A stretch of DNA of 64,000 nucleotides from Veillonella sp. (GTDB taxonomy: Bacteria > Bacillota > Negativicutes > Veillonellales > Veillonellaceae). This document shows positions 1 to 9,260 of the stretch, piece after piece (within the stretch, counting starts at the first letter, position 1; each line of letters begins with the position of its first letter). The stretch spans positions 1,374,501 through 1,438,500 of the forward strand of contig NZ_JBGKFB010000001.1 of the NCBI RefSeq assembly GCF_041333735.1, read 5' to 3'. The translations under genes were made by a program, and so were the position numbers. The notes under the pieces were generated by a model that did no database searches, had not been told where the DNA came from, and saw only the letters and a program-made list of their open reading frames with translations.

Positions 1-2505
1 GATATTACTGGTTGGTATAATATCAATACTGACGCCTTAGATTTAAATGCTAAAGCTCGTGCTGTACGTATTGAAAATCTAATTCGTCCTATAACCGATA
101 TTCCTATTACAGGATGGTTTGAAACTGATAACCATATAACTGGGACCGTGGCCAATCCTATTGTAGAAGGCCGAGCTCATTTATGGGATGGGTCTGCCTA
201 TGGCAAGCTTATAACTAATGCTTTTGCAAAGTATAACTATAAAAATGAAAGATTAGAATTATATCGCTTTGATATTGAAGGCTACGGAGCGACTATTACA
301 GGTGGCGGTACTGTATCAAAAGAGGCTATTAATATTGATTTTGAAGGTAAGAAAATCGATATGGGTAGATTGCTCATCAATACCGACTATAAGGTGGATG
401 GTTTACTAGCAGGCCGTGGTACTATAACAGGTTCTATGGATAACCCTCAGTTTAATGGTTACATTTTATCTGATGCTTTATCTATAAATGGGCAATTATT
501 GACTGATATTCATGGCCACGTGTATGCAGATAAATCCGTCGTAAATGTACAAGATTTTTCGTTTGCTGAATCAAATGGTGGTCGTTATGTTGCCAAAGGT
601 GGCATGAAGCTCGATGATAGTAAACAGTTATTTGGCGTTTTAGATGTTACCAATGGTAGTGTAAAGAATTTGTTGGCATTACTAGATCAAGCTGATGAGC
701 ATCTTGATGGTCAATTGAATGGTTCCGTTGAAATTGGTGGCACAAAGGATAATCCAAGCGTTACTGTTAACGGTAAAATTAATGATGTTAGTATTGATGA
801 TAAGGTTGTCGGTGATGCAACGATTGATGCTAGCTTAGCTAATCGGAAGTTTAAAATTACTACCTTAAAACTACCTGTTGATGAAGGTCTCATCGCCATG
901 GGTGGTACATTGGATCTAGATGGGCAAGCTGATTTACAAGTAGCCTTAAAGGATGTCGACATAGTGCCATTCTTACCACTCATAGGTAAGGATATTCAAG
1001 CAACAGGCTGGGTAACAGGTGTTGTGAATGTTACTGGAGAAACGAAAAATCCTAAGGTGGAATTATCTGGTGCAGTAGAGTCCGGTTCGTTCAATGGAAT
1101 TGGTATTGATGAAGGCTTTGCGTTGGCTACAATGCAAGATCATGTCATTCAAATCCAACGTATTCAAGGCGCTAAAGGAGGCTATAAACTCAGTATTTAT
1201 GGCAAAATTCCATTGGCAGCTATTTATACATCTGGTTATTTAGACGCTAGTGATGCTAAATCTATGGATGTAACAATTGACTTTAACGAAGCTGATATGG
1301 CTGTTATTCCTCTTGTTACTACTAGCGTTAAAGATGCAACGGGGCCGTTAAAGGGTGCAATTAGGCTTACAGGGACTATAGATCAACCTGAGGCATACGG
1401 CACAGTATCTGTACGTAATGGTACTATGAAATTGGCCAATGTAGATAATGAAATTACTAGTATTGACGGAGACTTAATTTTCTCTGGACAACAAGGGGAT
1501 TTCCAATCTCGTATCAATATGGGGAAAGGTAGTGCTGGTTTAGTGGCTAAGGTAAATTGGTCTGGTCATGAGCTTACCAACTATAAGGCTGCCCTTCAAC
1601 TTGATGGACTCGATGTTCGTAGTGAATATGTGAGAGGCCCATTAAATGGCGAACTTTACATTGCGGAACGTGATGGATTACCTACCTTGATAGGTAATTT
1701 GGATCTAGAAAACATCCAATTTAAGATTCCTCTTTCCTTGCAGTCTAGTGAAAGCAACACCAACATGGGCGTAGATGTTAATATTCATGCTGGCAAGGGT
1801 GTGCGCCTATATGATCGTACTCTATACAATATGTTCATAGGTGGTGATGTTCATTTCGGTGGTACATTGCAAAATCCTACTGCTAGTGGCCAGTTCGATG
1901 TTAAATCTGGTACGTTCAAATACTTAAGTCATGTATTTAATATTACGAAGGGGAATGCACACTTTGTAGGAGGCTCCTATTTACCAAATTTACAATTAGA
2001 AGCTGAAACGAATGTAAGCAACTACAATATTATGCTTGGTGTAAAAGGGACTGTAGATCATATGGATCTTACTTTGTCGTCCAATCCTAACTTATCTAGA
2101 AAGCAAATTATTTCCATGTTGACCTTTGGTCGTGGTGCAGATTCTAATAGTAGTACATTGACAAATGATGATGTGAATGCTGTTGCTACAGCAGGTCTTC
2201 AAATGTTTGCTTTTGGCTATGTGCAAGATGCATTGCAAAATACATTAGGTTTAGATAGGATTAATATTACGACAGGCTCCATTGATCCTGATGAACCGAC
2301 TAATAGGGAAACAGCAGGTAATTACAATATTGAAATTGGCAAGTATATTGTGCCAAAGGTAATGCTTACTTATTCTCAAGGTATTAATAATAAACAAAAT
2401 AAATATGGTGTTGAGTATTCTGTAAAACGAAACCTCAAGTTTACTGCATGGCGTACATCGCAAGGAAACAATTATTTAGGTGGTCGTTGGACAAGAAGCT
2501 TCTAA
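1..2505 (+). CDS. tamB: TamB-like translocation/assembly protein (DUF490), 5' end outside window
   Basis: The reading frame is open from base 1, so this is the C-terminal part (about 834 residues) of a longer gene; the GTG near 148 is an internal valine codon, not a start. The visible protein is a long run of beta-rich repeats with Asn-Pro steps (DNPQFNG, DNPSVTV, KNPKVEL, DQPEAYG, QNPTASG), as in the AsmA/TamB bridge proteins that form a lipid-conducting groove between inner and outer membranes. The C-terminal 150 residues carry the DUF490 signature, including SRKQIISMLTFGRG, and end in an aromatic RSF tail. It lies directly upstream of bamA, a common arrangement in diderms without a separate TamA, which suggests that it works with BamA. 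Family call is firm; role in lipid transport or outer-membrane protein assembly is inferred from the family. Confidence 0.9.
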   Translation, partial: DITGWYNINTDALDLNAKARAVRIENLIRPITDIPITGWFETDNHITGTVANPIVEGRAHLWDGSAYGKLITNAFAKYNYKNERLELYRFDIEGYGATITGGGTVSKEAINIDFEGKKIDMGRLLINTDYKVDGLLAGRGTITGSMDNPQFNGYILSDALSINGQLLTDIHGHVYADKSVVNVQDFSFAESNGGRYVAKGGMKLDDSKQLFGVLDVTNGSVKNLLALLDQADEHLDGQLNGSVEIGGTKDNPSVTVNGKINDVSIDDKVVGDATIDASLANRKFKITTLKLPVDEGLIAMGGTLDLDGQADLQVALKDVDIVPFLPLIGKDIQATGWVTGVVNVTGETKNPKVELSGAVESGSFNGIGIDEGFALATMQDHVIQIQRIQGAKGGYKLSIYGKIPLAAIYTSGYLDASDAKSMDVTIDFNEADMAVIPLVTTSVKDATGPLKGAIRLTGTIDQPEAYGTVSVRNGTMKLANVDNEITSIDGDLIFSGQQGDFQSRINMGKGSAGLVAKVNWSGHELTNYKAALQLDGLDVRSEYVRGPLNGELYIAERDGLPTLIGNLDLENIQFKIPLSLQSSESNTNMGVDVNIHAGKGVRLYDRTLYNMFIGGDVHFGGTLQNPTASGQFDVKSGTFKYLSHVFNITKGNAHFVGGSYLPNLQLEAETNVSNYNIMLGVKGTVDHMDLTLSSNPNLSRKQIISMLTFGRGADSNSSTLTNDDVNAVATAGLQMFAFGYVQDALQNTLGLDRINITTGSIDPDEPTNRETAGNYNIEIGKYIVPKVMLTYSQGINNKQNKYGVEYSVKRNLKFTAWRTSQGNNYLGGRWTRSF

Positions 2506-2513
2506 GTTTATGG

Positions 2514-2550
2514 CTAGAGTGTGCAAATCCCATGGGTATGCACATTCTAG
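2514..2550 (+). terminator. Stem-loop after tamB, possible terminator
   Basis: A 12-bp stem (CTAGAGTGTGCA pairing with TGCACATTCTAG, one G-U pair) with a 13-nt loop lies 8 nt after the tamB stop. No T-run follows, so it may be an RNA 3'-end stabiliser or processing site rather than a strong intrinsic terminator. Confidence 0.45.
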
Positions 2551-2603
2551 TCATATTAATTTCATAAAATTTGTTTAATATAGTACTCATTCCCAGTATT
2601 TTA

Positions 2604-2612
2604 TGCTATAAT
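2604..2612 (+). promoter_or_regulatory. Extended -10 promoter upstream of bamA
   Basis: TGCTATAAT matches an extended -10 box (TGn then a perfect TATAAT). It lies about 70 nt upstream of the bamA ATG, which has an AGGAGG-type ribosome site at 2672. No good -35 box is visible, which is usual for extended -10 promoters. It would allow bamA and the ompH genes to be transcribed separately from tamB. Confidence 0.5.
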
Positions 2613-2682
2613 AATAAAGATTTATTAGTCATTATAAAACAAGATGTAAACTTTTTATGGGGATGAGTTCTAGGAGGAATTT

Positions 2683-4887
2683 ATGTTTAAACCAAAAGCC
2701 TATAAAAGTATGCTTGCAGCATCTGTATTGACTGCTGTCATGGGGACAGGCAGTGTATTTGCTGCAGAGGTACAAGCTGGCTATACTCCAGATTTAAATA
2801 ACACAACAACAACTAGTGCAGCAACTACTAATGATGCTACTACTACACAAGCTGTTTACAATGCTGATGCAGCTACACCTGCAACAACACAAGATGAAAC
2901 TGATGCAGCTATCTTAGCGGCTCGTGGTGATACAACTGTATCTAGCGATGGCACTGTAGTTAAAGGTTCTGACGGAACTGTTACAGTCAATAATGCTGCT
3001 TTAAAAACAGATGACAAACAAGTAAAAATGGTGTCTAAAACTACTGGTGGTACTGACCTTGATAAGGCTGCTGAAAATGGCCAAACTCAAGCTGTTACAA
3101 CTGTAGAAGCTCAATATGTTACATCTGCTAATGCTGAGTCTATTAATCCATATGTAGGTAAATTAATTACTGGTTTATCTATTTCTGGTGTAACAGCTGA
3201 ACAACAAGCACAATTATTGCCTATCTTGACAGAAAAAATCGGCGATGCTGTATCTGTTGATGGTGTATTTAAAGACGTAACTAACCTTGGTAATACTGGT
3301 TACTTCTCTGAAGTAAACCCTGTATTTACAACAGTACCTGAAGGCGTTAAATTGGACTTTGCTGTTACAGTAAATCCAATTACTACTGGTGTAGCTTTCG
3401 AAGGTAATACAGTTTATACTTCTGAAGTATTGACTAAATTCATGGACCTTCAAGCAGGTCAAGTTCTTAACTCTGTATACGTAGGCCAAAAGGTTCAAGG
3501 TATCAACGCAGCATACGCTCGCGATGGCTATATGTTGGCACATGTTGATGGTATTCGCGTAGATGACCAAGGCGTGCTTCATGTTCATATCGTAGAAGGT
3601 ATTGTTGAAGATATCGTTCCTGCTGGTAACAAGAAAACTCGCGATAAAGTTATTACTCGCGAATTCGTTCAAAAGAAAGGTAAACCTTTCAATAAATTCT
3701 TGGTACGCCGTTCTGTAGAACGCGTATATAACCTAGGCTTCTTTGATGATGTGAATGTTCGCATGTTGCCTGGCGATCAAGATCCTAACAATGTAATCAT
3801 TGAAATCGATGTTTTGGAACATAAAACAGGTACTATTACATTAGGCGCCGGTTATTCTAAATCTGATGGTTTGATGGGTATCATTGAATTTGGTGAAGAC
3901 AACTTCCGCGGTACTGGTGATAAATTCAAAGTTCACTGGGAAATCGGTGGTAAGAAAAAATATAAAAACTACCAAATCTCTTACTTGAAACCTTGGATTG
4001 ATAGCAAAGGTACATCTCTTGGCTTCTCCTTCTTCAACCGTGAAGATGAATACACTGATTACAACGAAGATGGTAATGAAGTAGCAGAATATAACAAGAA
4101 ATCTCGTGGTTTCAATATTTCCTTCGGTCGTCAAACAGGCGAATATACTCGTGACTATTTGACTCTTGAATCCCGTAAAGATTCCTATAAATGGGATAGT
4201 GATGATAGCTCTGGTTACCGTTATGATACAGATGCTATTTCAAATACGACTGGTAGTGGGAATGATTGGAATAATACAAACCCTAGCACTGGTGGTAGCT
4301 GGAACTTTGCATCTAATAACTATGTAAAAAATAACTTCGGTCGTATCAATTCCATTACATGGCAAAAGGTATACGATTCCCGTGATAATATTTATGAACC
4401 AACACGTGGTCGTCGTATTTCTTATACAGCGCAATGGGCTGGTCATGGTTTAGGCGGTGACTTCGACTTCTACAAATTCACAGCTGAAGCACGTATGTAT
4501 AAAAAACTAGGTGCTAAGAATGTATTGGCATTCCGCGCACGTGGTGGTTTTATCCAAGGTGATGCTCCTTATAGCCAATTGTTCACATTGGGTGGTGCAG
4601 ACTCCTTACGTGGTTACGAAGATGATCAATTCCGTGGTAAGTACATGTACAATGCTACATTGGAATTCCGCTTCCCGATCGTTAAAAAGGTTAGTGGTGT
4701 ATTGTTCACTGATATCGGTGATGCATGGGATGCACCAAATGTAACATGGTACAACAGCAAGAAAACCTTTAACTATGGCGTTGGTGCTGGTGTTCGTATT
4801 ACTACACCAATTGGCCCAGTTAAACTTGATTATGGCGTGGGTAAACACAAAAATAAATTCCACTTCAGCTTCGGCACACAATTCTAA
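2683..4887 (+). CDS. bamA: BamA/Omp85 outer-membrane protein assembly factor
   Basis: This is the beta-barrel insertase of the outer membrane, 734 residues. A signal peptide (residues 1-27, cleaved after VFA) is followed by a Thr/Ala-rich low-complexity stretch to about residue 150. Three POTRA-like units follow, roughly 150-232, 233-312 and 313-390 (for example FEGNTVYT, and the NKKTRDKVITREF start of the last one). The C-terminal barrel (390-734) carries the lid-loop motif LRGY at 642-645 and ends in an aromatic residue (FSFGTQF). E. coli BamA has five POTRA domains, so this one is short on POTRA and has an unusual linker. It follows tamB and precedes three OmpH/Skp-like genes, the expected chaperone partners. 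Start chosen at the ATG after GGAGGAATTT. Confidence 0.95.
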   Translation: MFKPKAYKSMLAASVLTAVMGTGSVFAAEVQAGYTPDLNNTTTTSAATTNDATTTQAVYNADAATPATTQDETDAAILAARGDTTVSSDGTVVKGSDGTVTVNNAALKTDDKQVKMVSKTTGGTDLDKAAENGQTQAVTTVEAQYVTSANAESINPYVGKLITGLSISGVTAEQQAQLLPILTEKIGDAVSVDGVFKDVTNLGNTGYFSEVNPVFTTVPEGVKLDFAVTVNPITTGVAFEGNTVYTSEVLTKFMDLQAGQVLNSVYVGQKVQGINAAYARDGYMLAHVDGIRVDDQGVLHVHIVEGIVEDIVPAGNKKTRDKVITREFVQKKGKPFNKFLVRRSVERVYNLGFFDDVNVRMLPGDQDPNNVIIEIDVLEHKTGTITLGAGYSKSDGLMGIIEFGEDNFRGTGDKFKVHWEIGGKKKYKNYQISYLKPWIDSKGTSLGFSFFNREDEYTDYNEDGNEVAEYNKKSRGFNISFGRQTGEYTRDYLTLESRKDSYKWDSDDSSGYRYDTDAISNTTGSGNDWNNTNPSTGGSWNFASNNYVKNNFGRINSITWQKVYDSRDNIYEPTRGRRISYTAQWAGHGLGGDFDFYKFTAEARMYKKLGAKNVLAFRARGGFIQGDAPYSQLFTLGGADSLRGYEDDQFRGKYMYNATLEFRFPIVKKVSGVLFTDIGDAWDAPNVTWYNSKKTFNYGVGAGVRITTPIGPVKLDYGVGKHKNKFHFSFGTQF

Positions 4888-4903
4888 TATAGTAAATGTA
4901 TAT

Positions 4904-4936
4904 GGTGGAGGCCTCTTTTCTAAAGAGGCTTTCACC
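4904..4936 (+). terminator. Hairpin between bamA and first ompH gene
   Basis: GGTGgaGGCCTCTTT pairs with AAAGAGGCtTTCACC around a 3-nt loop, 16 nt after the bamA stop. No T-run follows; it could be a partial terminator or an RNA stability element that tunes expression of the downstream ompH genes. Confidence 0.4.
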
Positions 4937-4994
4937 AATATCTCTATATGGCATCCTTTGATGCAGTAATTTAAAGAAATGAGGGCACTCTATT

Positions 4995-5483
4995 ATGATG
5001 CGAATGATGAACAACAAGGCGAATGTGAAAATCTTTTCCATCGTCATTGCTGCTATTTTTATTATTGGTATTGGCGCATTAGCGTATACACAAATGGCTA
5101 CGCCAAGCGGTAATAGCGGTAATAGTACAATTGGTGTTATCGATACATCTCGTATGATGTCTCAAGATAATCCAATTTATATCTCTGCAGCTCAAGAATA
5201 TATGAGCTATCAAAGCCAATTACAACAAGAAACACAAGCTAAAATTGATGCAGCTCAAGATGATGCGACTAAACAAAAACTTGCTGAAGAAGCTCGTCAA
5301 AACTTAGCAAAGAAAGATCAAGAGATTGCCAAATCTGTTCAAGATAAAGCTATGGAGGCTGCAAAAGCAGTTGGCGATGCTAAAGGTTTAAGCGTTGTTA
5401 TGACTAAAGATACTGTATTATACGGTGGCGTAGACATTACAGATCAAGTATTGAAAAAACTAGCTTCTGATGCCAAAAAATAA
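4995..5483 (+). CDS. OmpH/Skp-like periplasmic chaperone, membrane-anchored
   Basis: First of three consecutive OmpH-family genes, 162 residues. An N-terminal hydrophobic segment (about 13-33, IFSIVIAAIFIIGIGALAY) is a signal anchor or uncleaved signal. It is followed by the family opening IGVIDTSRMM, a charged helical region rich in Gln, Lys and Asp (coiled-coil tentacles of Skp), and the family ending GLSVVMTKDTVLYGG-DITD. Skp proteins hold unfolded outer-membrane proteins on the way to BamA; that role is inferred from family and from the position next to bamA. The first residues are MMRMMNN, so the exact initiator among several closely spaced ATGs is uncertain. Confidence 0.85.
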   Translation: MMRMMNNKANVKIFSIVIAAIFIIGIGALAYTQMATPSGNSGNSTIGVIDTSRMMSQDNPIYISAAQEYMSYQSQLQQETQAKIDAAQDDATKQKLAEEARQNLAKKDQEIAKSVQDKAMEAAKAVGDAKGLSVVMTKDTVLYGGVDITDQVLKKLASDAKK

Positions 5484-5512
5484 ACTGTAGTTCTATGTAA
5501 GGGAGAACGACA

Positions 5513-6484
5513 ATGAACGGGAAAAAACGATATATTGGATTTGCCATATTTCTCGTTGTTGCATTATGTGCTATGGTTTGGGCCTATGGATTTGTGACAA
5601 ATCGTCAGCAGAGTCCTGATGGGGTATCAATAGGTGTTGTACGTATTGATGATGTATTAGAATTTAATCCTTCCTATGAGGATTATAAACAAGCTAAAAA
5701 TGAATTGGATCTTTTGCAACGTCAATATGAATTAGAACAACAAGCTCTAAATGCCAAGTCAGAGACACAAGAGGAACAGTTGAAATCTCTTGCGTTAGAT
5801 ACAACCTTGTCAGATGCTCTTACGGTGGAATTGCAAACTCGTATTGCAACAAAAGAAAATGAATTGAATCAGCAATTGAATGCAAAACGAAACGAACTTA
5901 CTCAAAAATATTTGGCGGAATTAAAGGTTAGTTCCAATGAATATGATCTTGAAATCGTCAATCTCCAATTAGATTTATATGCTTATGATGCTCGTGTATA
6001 TATTGATGATGCACAAAAGCAAGCAGCTATGGCAGAAAAGGCTAAGAAAGAGGAGCGACTAAAGGAATTATTAGCTAAGAGAAAACCATCGAATCTTGAT
6101 GTAGACTCTATTAAGGCTAAAGTACAGGCAGAACTTGCGCCTATGCAACAAAAAGGTCAAGAAGAACTTAACCAATATGCTGCATCCTTGCAAAAGGAAT
6201 TGGCGGCTAAACGTGATACTATGGTTCAACAACAAGCTCAATCGATCATTGCTAATAATAACTTACCTGTAGCACAGGATTGGAATGATTCTTGGGCTAA
6301 AAAGCTTTCAGATAAGGAAGCTGAAGTGAGTGCACTTCATGAAGCCATTTTAGAAGATGTTCGTATGCGCGTAGCAATTATTGCAGAGGAACAACATTTG
6401 GATTTAGTCATCATCGACGATGGTGGTAATATTAAGGGGCTTGATATTACTGATGCAGTGAAGGCGTCCTATCGAGTTCAATAA
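5513..6484 (+). CDS. Long OmpH/Skp-like protein
   Basis: Second OmpH-family gene, 323 residues, about twice the usual Skp length. It has an N-terminal hydrophobic segment (about residues 8-27), an OmpH-like opening (GVVRIDDVLEFNPSY), two long charged helical regions (about 55-200 and 205-285) and the family end (HLDLVIIDDGGNIKGLDITD). The doubled helical part suggests internal duplication or a longer coiled coil. It starts 29 nt after the previous gene with a GGGAGAACGACA ribosome site and is followed 11 nt later by the third paralogue, so the three are almost certainly co-transcribed. Chaperone function is inferred; there is no evidence about partners. Confidence 0.8.
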   Translation: MNGKKRYIGFAIFLVVALCAMVWAYGFVTNRQQSPDGVSIGVVRIDDVLEFNPSYEDYKQAKNELDLLQRQYELEQQALNAKSETQEEQLKSLALDTTLSDALTVELQTRIATKENELNQQLNAKRNELTQKYLAELKVSSNEYDLEIVNLQLDLYAYDARVYIDDAQKQAAMAEKAKKEERLKELLAKRKPSNLDVDSIKAKVQAELAPMQQKGQEELNQYAASLQKELAAKRDTMVQQQAQSIIANNNLPVAQDWNDSWAKKLSDKEAEVSALHEAILEDVRMRVAIIAEEQHLDLVIIDDGGNIKGLDITDAVKASYRVQ

Positions 6485-6495
6485 GGAGTTATATT

Positions 6496-7026
6496 ATGAA
6501 TAAACGTATTAAATCTTTAGTATTAGGTGCATCTTTAGTAGCTTCCATGGCTATTTTAGGTGGTTGTGGTTCTAATAATGTTGGTTACGTTGATAGCGTG
6601 AAAGTAGCAAATAGTACTGAAAAAGGTATTGAAATTACTAAAGAAATTAACGCTAAAAAAGCTGAGCTAGATGCTAAAATTGCTTCTGCTGATGAAGCAT
6701 CTAAACAAAATGTATTTAACCAAGCTAATCAAGAATTAAATGCCTTTGCAAATGCAAAAGCTCAAGAATATCGTCAATATCAAGAACAAAAAGTTGGTGA
6801 ACTCGTAAAAGAGAAAAAACTTGATGTAGTTATTGAAAAAGGTGCTGTTGTAGGCGGAGGTTCTGATGTAACTGACGACTTGATCGCGAAGATGGGTAAA
6901 GCTTCTGATGACCAAATTAAAGAAGCTGAAAATGCAGCTAAAGCGCAAGAACAACAAGATGCTCAACAAAATGCTCAACAATCAGGTCAAGCTACAGCAG
7001 TTAATACTGAAGAAAGTGCACAATAA
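6496..7026 (+). CDS. OmpH/Skp-like lipoprotein
   Basis: Third OmpH-family gene, 176 residues. The N-terminus is a lipoprotein signal with lipobox LGGC (Cys at residue 23), so the mature protein should be lipid-anchored, unlike classic soluble Skp. The body has the OmpH layout: VGYVDSVKVANST opening, a Lys/Ala/Gln-rich helical region and the KLDVVIEKGAVVGGGSDVTDD ending. The last 30 residues are a Gln/Ala-rich tail. It closes the bamA-ompH group and is followed 31 nt later by lpxD. Confidence 0.85.
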   Translation: MNKRIKSLVLGASLVASMAILGGCGSNNVGYVDSVKVANSTEKGIEITKEINAKKAELDAKIASADEASKQNVFNQANQELNAFANAKAQEYRQYQEQKVGELVKEKKLDVVIEKGAVVGGGSDVTDDLIAKMGKASDDQIKEAENAAKAQEQQDAQQNAQQSGQATAVNTEESAQ

Positions 7027-7057
7027 TTAAGAATTATCACAGGGGGAGGAGTTTACC

Positions 7058-8089
7058 TTGGAAAAAACTTTACAGGAACTCGCAACATTAGTAGGCGGTC
7101 GTGTTGTAGGTGATGGCTCTATTGTTATTACTGAAACACGTAGCTTTGAACAAGCAGTAAAACAATCCATAACTTTTGCAGTAGGTGAATATGTTGAACA
7201 TATTGCGTTATGCCAAGCGGGTGCTGTGATCGTTGAATCTGAAGTGAAAGATGCACCGATGGCACAAATCGTAGTCGATAATGCAAAAGCAGCATTTGCA
7301 CAAGTGTTAGAACTCTTCCATCCACCTGTTGTTGTTCCTAGAGAGGTGCATAGCACAGCTATTATTGGTAACAATGTAACAATAGGCAAAAATGTAGCTA
7401 TTGGTGCCTATTGTGTAATTAATGATAATGCAGTCATTGGTGATGATGTAACAATACGTCCATATGTTTATATTGGACATAATGTGCGTATTGGCGAAGG
7501 TTCTGATATTTACGCTGGCGCTATTGTTCATGAAAATTGTATTTTAGGCAAACGCGTTGTATTACGTGCTAAGGCCGTAATTGGTGGCGAAGGCTTCGGC
7601 TTTGCTACAGAAAATGGTGTACATACACATATTCCACAAGTTGGTAATGTTATTCTCGAAGATGATGTTGAAGTTGGTTCTTGTACAACTATCGACAATG
7701 CTACAATGGGATCGACTTTAGTACGTCGTGGTACGAAGATTGACAATCTTGTTCATCTTGGTCACAATGTTGAAATTGGTGAAGATTGCTTCTTGATTGC
7801 TCAAGTTGGTATTGCAGGAAGTACTAAATGTGGTAATCATGTTATCTTTGCTGGACAAACTGGTTGTACTGGTCATATTACGATTGGTGATAATGTACAG
7901 TTTGCTGGTAAAACTGGTATTACGGGTAATGTACCATCCAACTCTATTATGGCGGGCTATCCAATGAGACCTCATAAAGAATGGTTAAAATTGGCTGCTT
8001 ATGAAAATCGTTTGCCAGATATGGTGAAAACTGTAAAACAATTACAAAAAGAAATTGACGCTTTGAAAGCACAGCTTAAGGAGAGCTAA
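7058..8089 (+). CDS. lpxD: LpxD, UDP-3-O-(3-hydroxyacyl)glucosamine N-acyltransferase
   Basis: Third acylation step of lipid A synthesis: transfers a 3-hydroxyacyl chain from ACP to the 2-amino group of UDP-3-O-acyl-glucosamine. The 343-residue protein has an N-terminal uridine-binding domain (1-100), a left-handed beta-helix of hexapeptide repeats (about 105-300, e.g. IGNNVTIGKNVAIG) and a C-terminal helix. The catalytic His is in GHNVEIG, residue 236 (His239 in E. coli). The start is TTG after a strong GGGGGAGGAG ribosome site. Opens the lipid A block. Confidence 0.95.
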   Translation: MEKTLQELATLVGGRVVGDGSIVITETRSFEQAVKQSITFAVGEYVEHIALCQAGAVIVESEVKDAPMAQIVVDNAKAAFAQVLELFHPPVVVPREVHSTAIIGNNVTIGKNVAIGAYCVINDNAVIGDDVTIRPYVYIGHNVRIGEGSDIYAGAIVHENCILGKRVVLRAKAVIGGEGFGFATENGVHTHIPQVGNVILEDDVEVGSCTTIDNATMGSTLVRRGTKIDNLVHLGHNVEIGEDCFLIAQVGIAGSTKCGNHVIFAGQTGCTGHITIGDNVQFAGKTGITGNVPSNSIMAGYPMRPHKEWLKLAAYENRLPDMVKTVKQLQKEIDALKAQLKES

Positions 8090-8095
8090 TAATCC

Positions 8096-8998
8096 ATGTA
8101 TAGGTTTATGAAAATCTTTAGTGCCTTTATTTGCTTATTACCTAAAGGTTTGCAATATGCTATTGGTACATTGTTTGGCGAAATTGCGTGGTTAGCGGTG
8201 CCGCCTAAACGCAAGCGCCTAGCAATAGGCCAAATTCTATTCTGTAATATTACAGATGATCCCAAAGAAGCTCGACGTATTGCGAAAGCTAGTACTACAC
8301 GCTTTGGTCGCATGATTATTGATGTACTACGCTATCCAGAAATTAAGGATGGCGCATACAAAGATATGGTGGAGTTTATTAATCGAGAATACCTAGATGA
8401 TGCCTTGGAAAATGGTCGAGGTGCCATCTTAGCCGCTGTTCACAGTGGTAACTGGGAGCTCCTTGGCGGTGTTCTTGCTTCGGAAGGGTATCCATTGATT
8501 TCTGTGGCGATGAAACAGAATGGTGATGCGGACAAGTTTATCAACGAATATCGTCGTATTATGCACCAACATGTAACCTATAAAACTGGTGTACGAGAAA
8601 TGATTAATGAGCTTAAAAAAGGTGCTTTTTTAGGCCTTATTATGGATCAGGATCCTGGAGATGATGGCGTGCTTGTACCCTTCTTTGGTTATGAAACATT
8701 AACGGCTGCAGGTCCAGCAGTACTGGCTCGTATGCAAGATATACCTATCATTTTTGTGACTATACATTATAGTCCGTTTTCTGAGAAACATGAGATTGAA
8801 GTACATCCTCCAATTTATGTGGAACGTACAGACGATAAAAAGCGTGATATAGCTGTAACTACAACTCTTTTAAATGAGTTTATTGAAGATTATATTCGTC
8901 GATATCCTGAAGATTGGTTCTGGCTTCACAATCGTTGGAAGTGGACACGTCGTTTCTATGGCGAACAAATTGAAACACCTCCAGATGTATTTCACTAG
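8096..8998 (+). CDS. LpxL/HtrB-type lipid A acyltransferase (copy 1)
   Basis: Member of the lysophospholipid/lipid A secondary acyltransferase family, 300 residues. It has an N-terminal hydrophobic anchor (about 5-30), the catalytic H-x4-E motif in HSGNWELLGG (about residues 117-126) and the family C-terminal PEDWFWLHNRWKW. Such enzymes add a secondary acyl chain to Kdo-lipid IVA. A second paralogue lies at 20985, so the organism can probably add two secondary chains. It is not possible from sequence alone to say which is LpxL-like and which LpxM-like. Starts 6 nt after lpxD, with AAGGAGAG as ribosome site inside the lpxD end. Confidence 0.87.
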   Translation: MYRFMKIFSAFICLLPKGLQYAIGTLFGEIAWLAVPPKRKRLAIGQILFCNITDDPKEARRIAKASTTRFGRMIIDVLRYPEIKDGAYKDMVEFINREYLDDALENGRGAILAAVHSGNWELLGGVLASEGYPLISVAMKQNGDADKFINEYRRIMHQHVTYKTGVREMINELKKGAFLGLIMDQDPGDDGVLVPFFGYETLTAAGPAVLARMQDIPIIFVTIHYSPFSEKHEIEVHPPIYVERTDDKKRDIAVTTTLLNEFIEDYIRRYPEDWFWLHNRWKWTRRFYGEQIETPPDVFH

Positions 8999-9260
8999 TT
9001 AATAAATATAAAGAGATTTTACATGCCTACTTATGTAGTATTGATTTAAATACCGCATAAATTAAGCATAGTAGAGTCTCTTTTATTTTTATGGTGTATA
9101 ATACAGTATTTATAATTAAATTTATATAAATTTAATTATGTGAAAAATGCTTTCAAAATCACTGAATATATGGTAAATTTCTTGTATCACCTATGCAAAT
9201 AGGGTATAATACATATTGGTGTATAGTAAACGTGAATTCAGATTATGAAAGGACTTTCTT
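8999..9260 (+). other. Intergenic region before lpxC
   Basis: A 262-nt AT-rich gap. It contains an AAAGAGA ... TCTCTTT pairing (about 9010 to 9083, long loop, then TATTTTT) that could end the upstream transcript, a TATAAT at 9097, and the well-formed promoter listed separately at 9182. No open reading frame of note. Confidence 0.45.
9182..9210 (+). promoter_or_regulatory. Sigma-70-type promoter for lpxC-fabZ-lpxA
   Basis: TTGTAT, 17-nt spacer, perfect TATAAT at 9205-9210, about 50 nt upstream of the lpxC ATG. LpxC is the committed and most regulated step of lipid A synthesis, so an independent promoter here makes sense. Confidence 0.7.

Noticed and set aside
148..2505. A complete gene starting with GTG at 148
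   Set aside because: The same frame is open back to base 1 with TamB-like sequence and no ribosome site lies before 148, so it is an internal valine codon of a gene that begins upstream.
3214..4938. Minus-strand frames within bamA (152, 97, 110 residues)
   Set aside because: Antisense to clear POTRA and barrel coding sequence; no ribosome sites or recognisable protein features.
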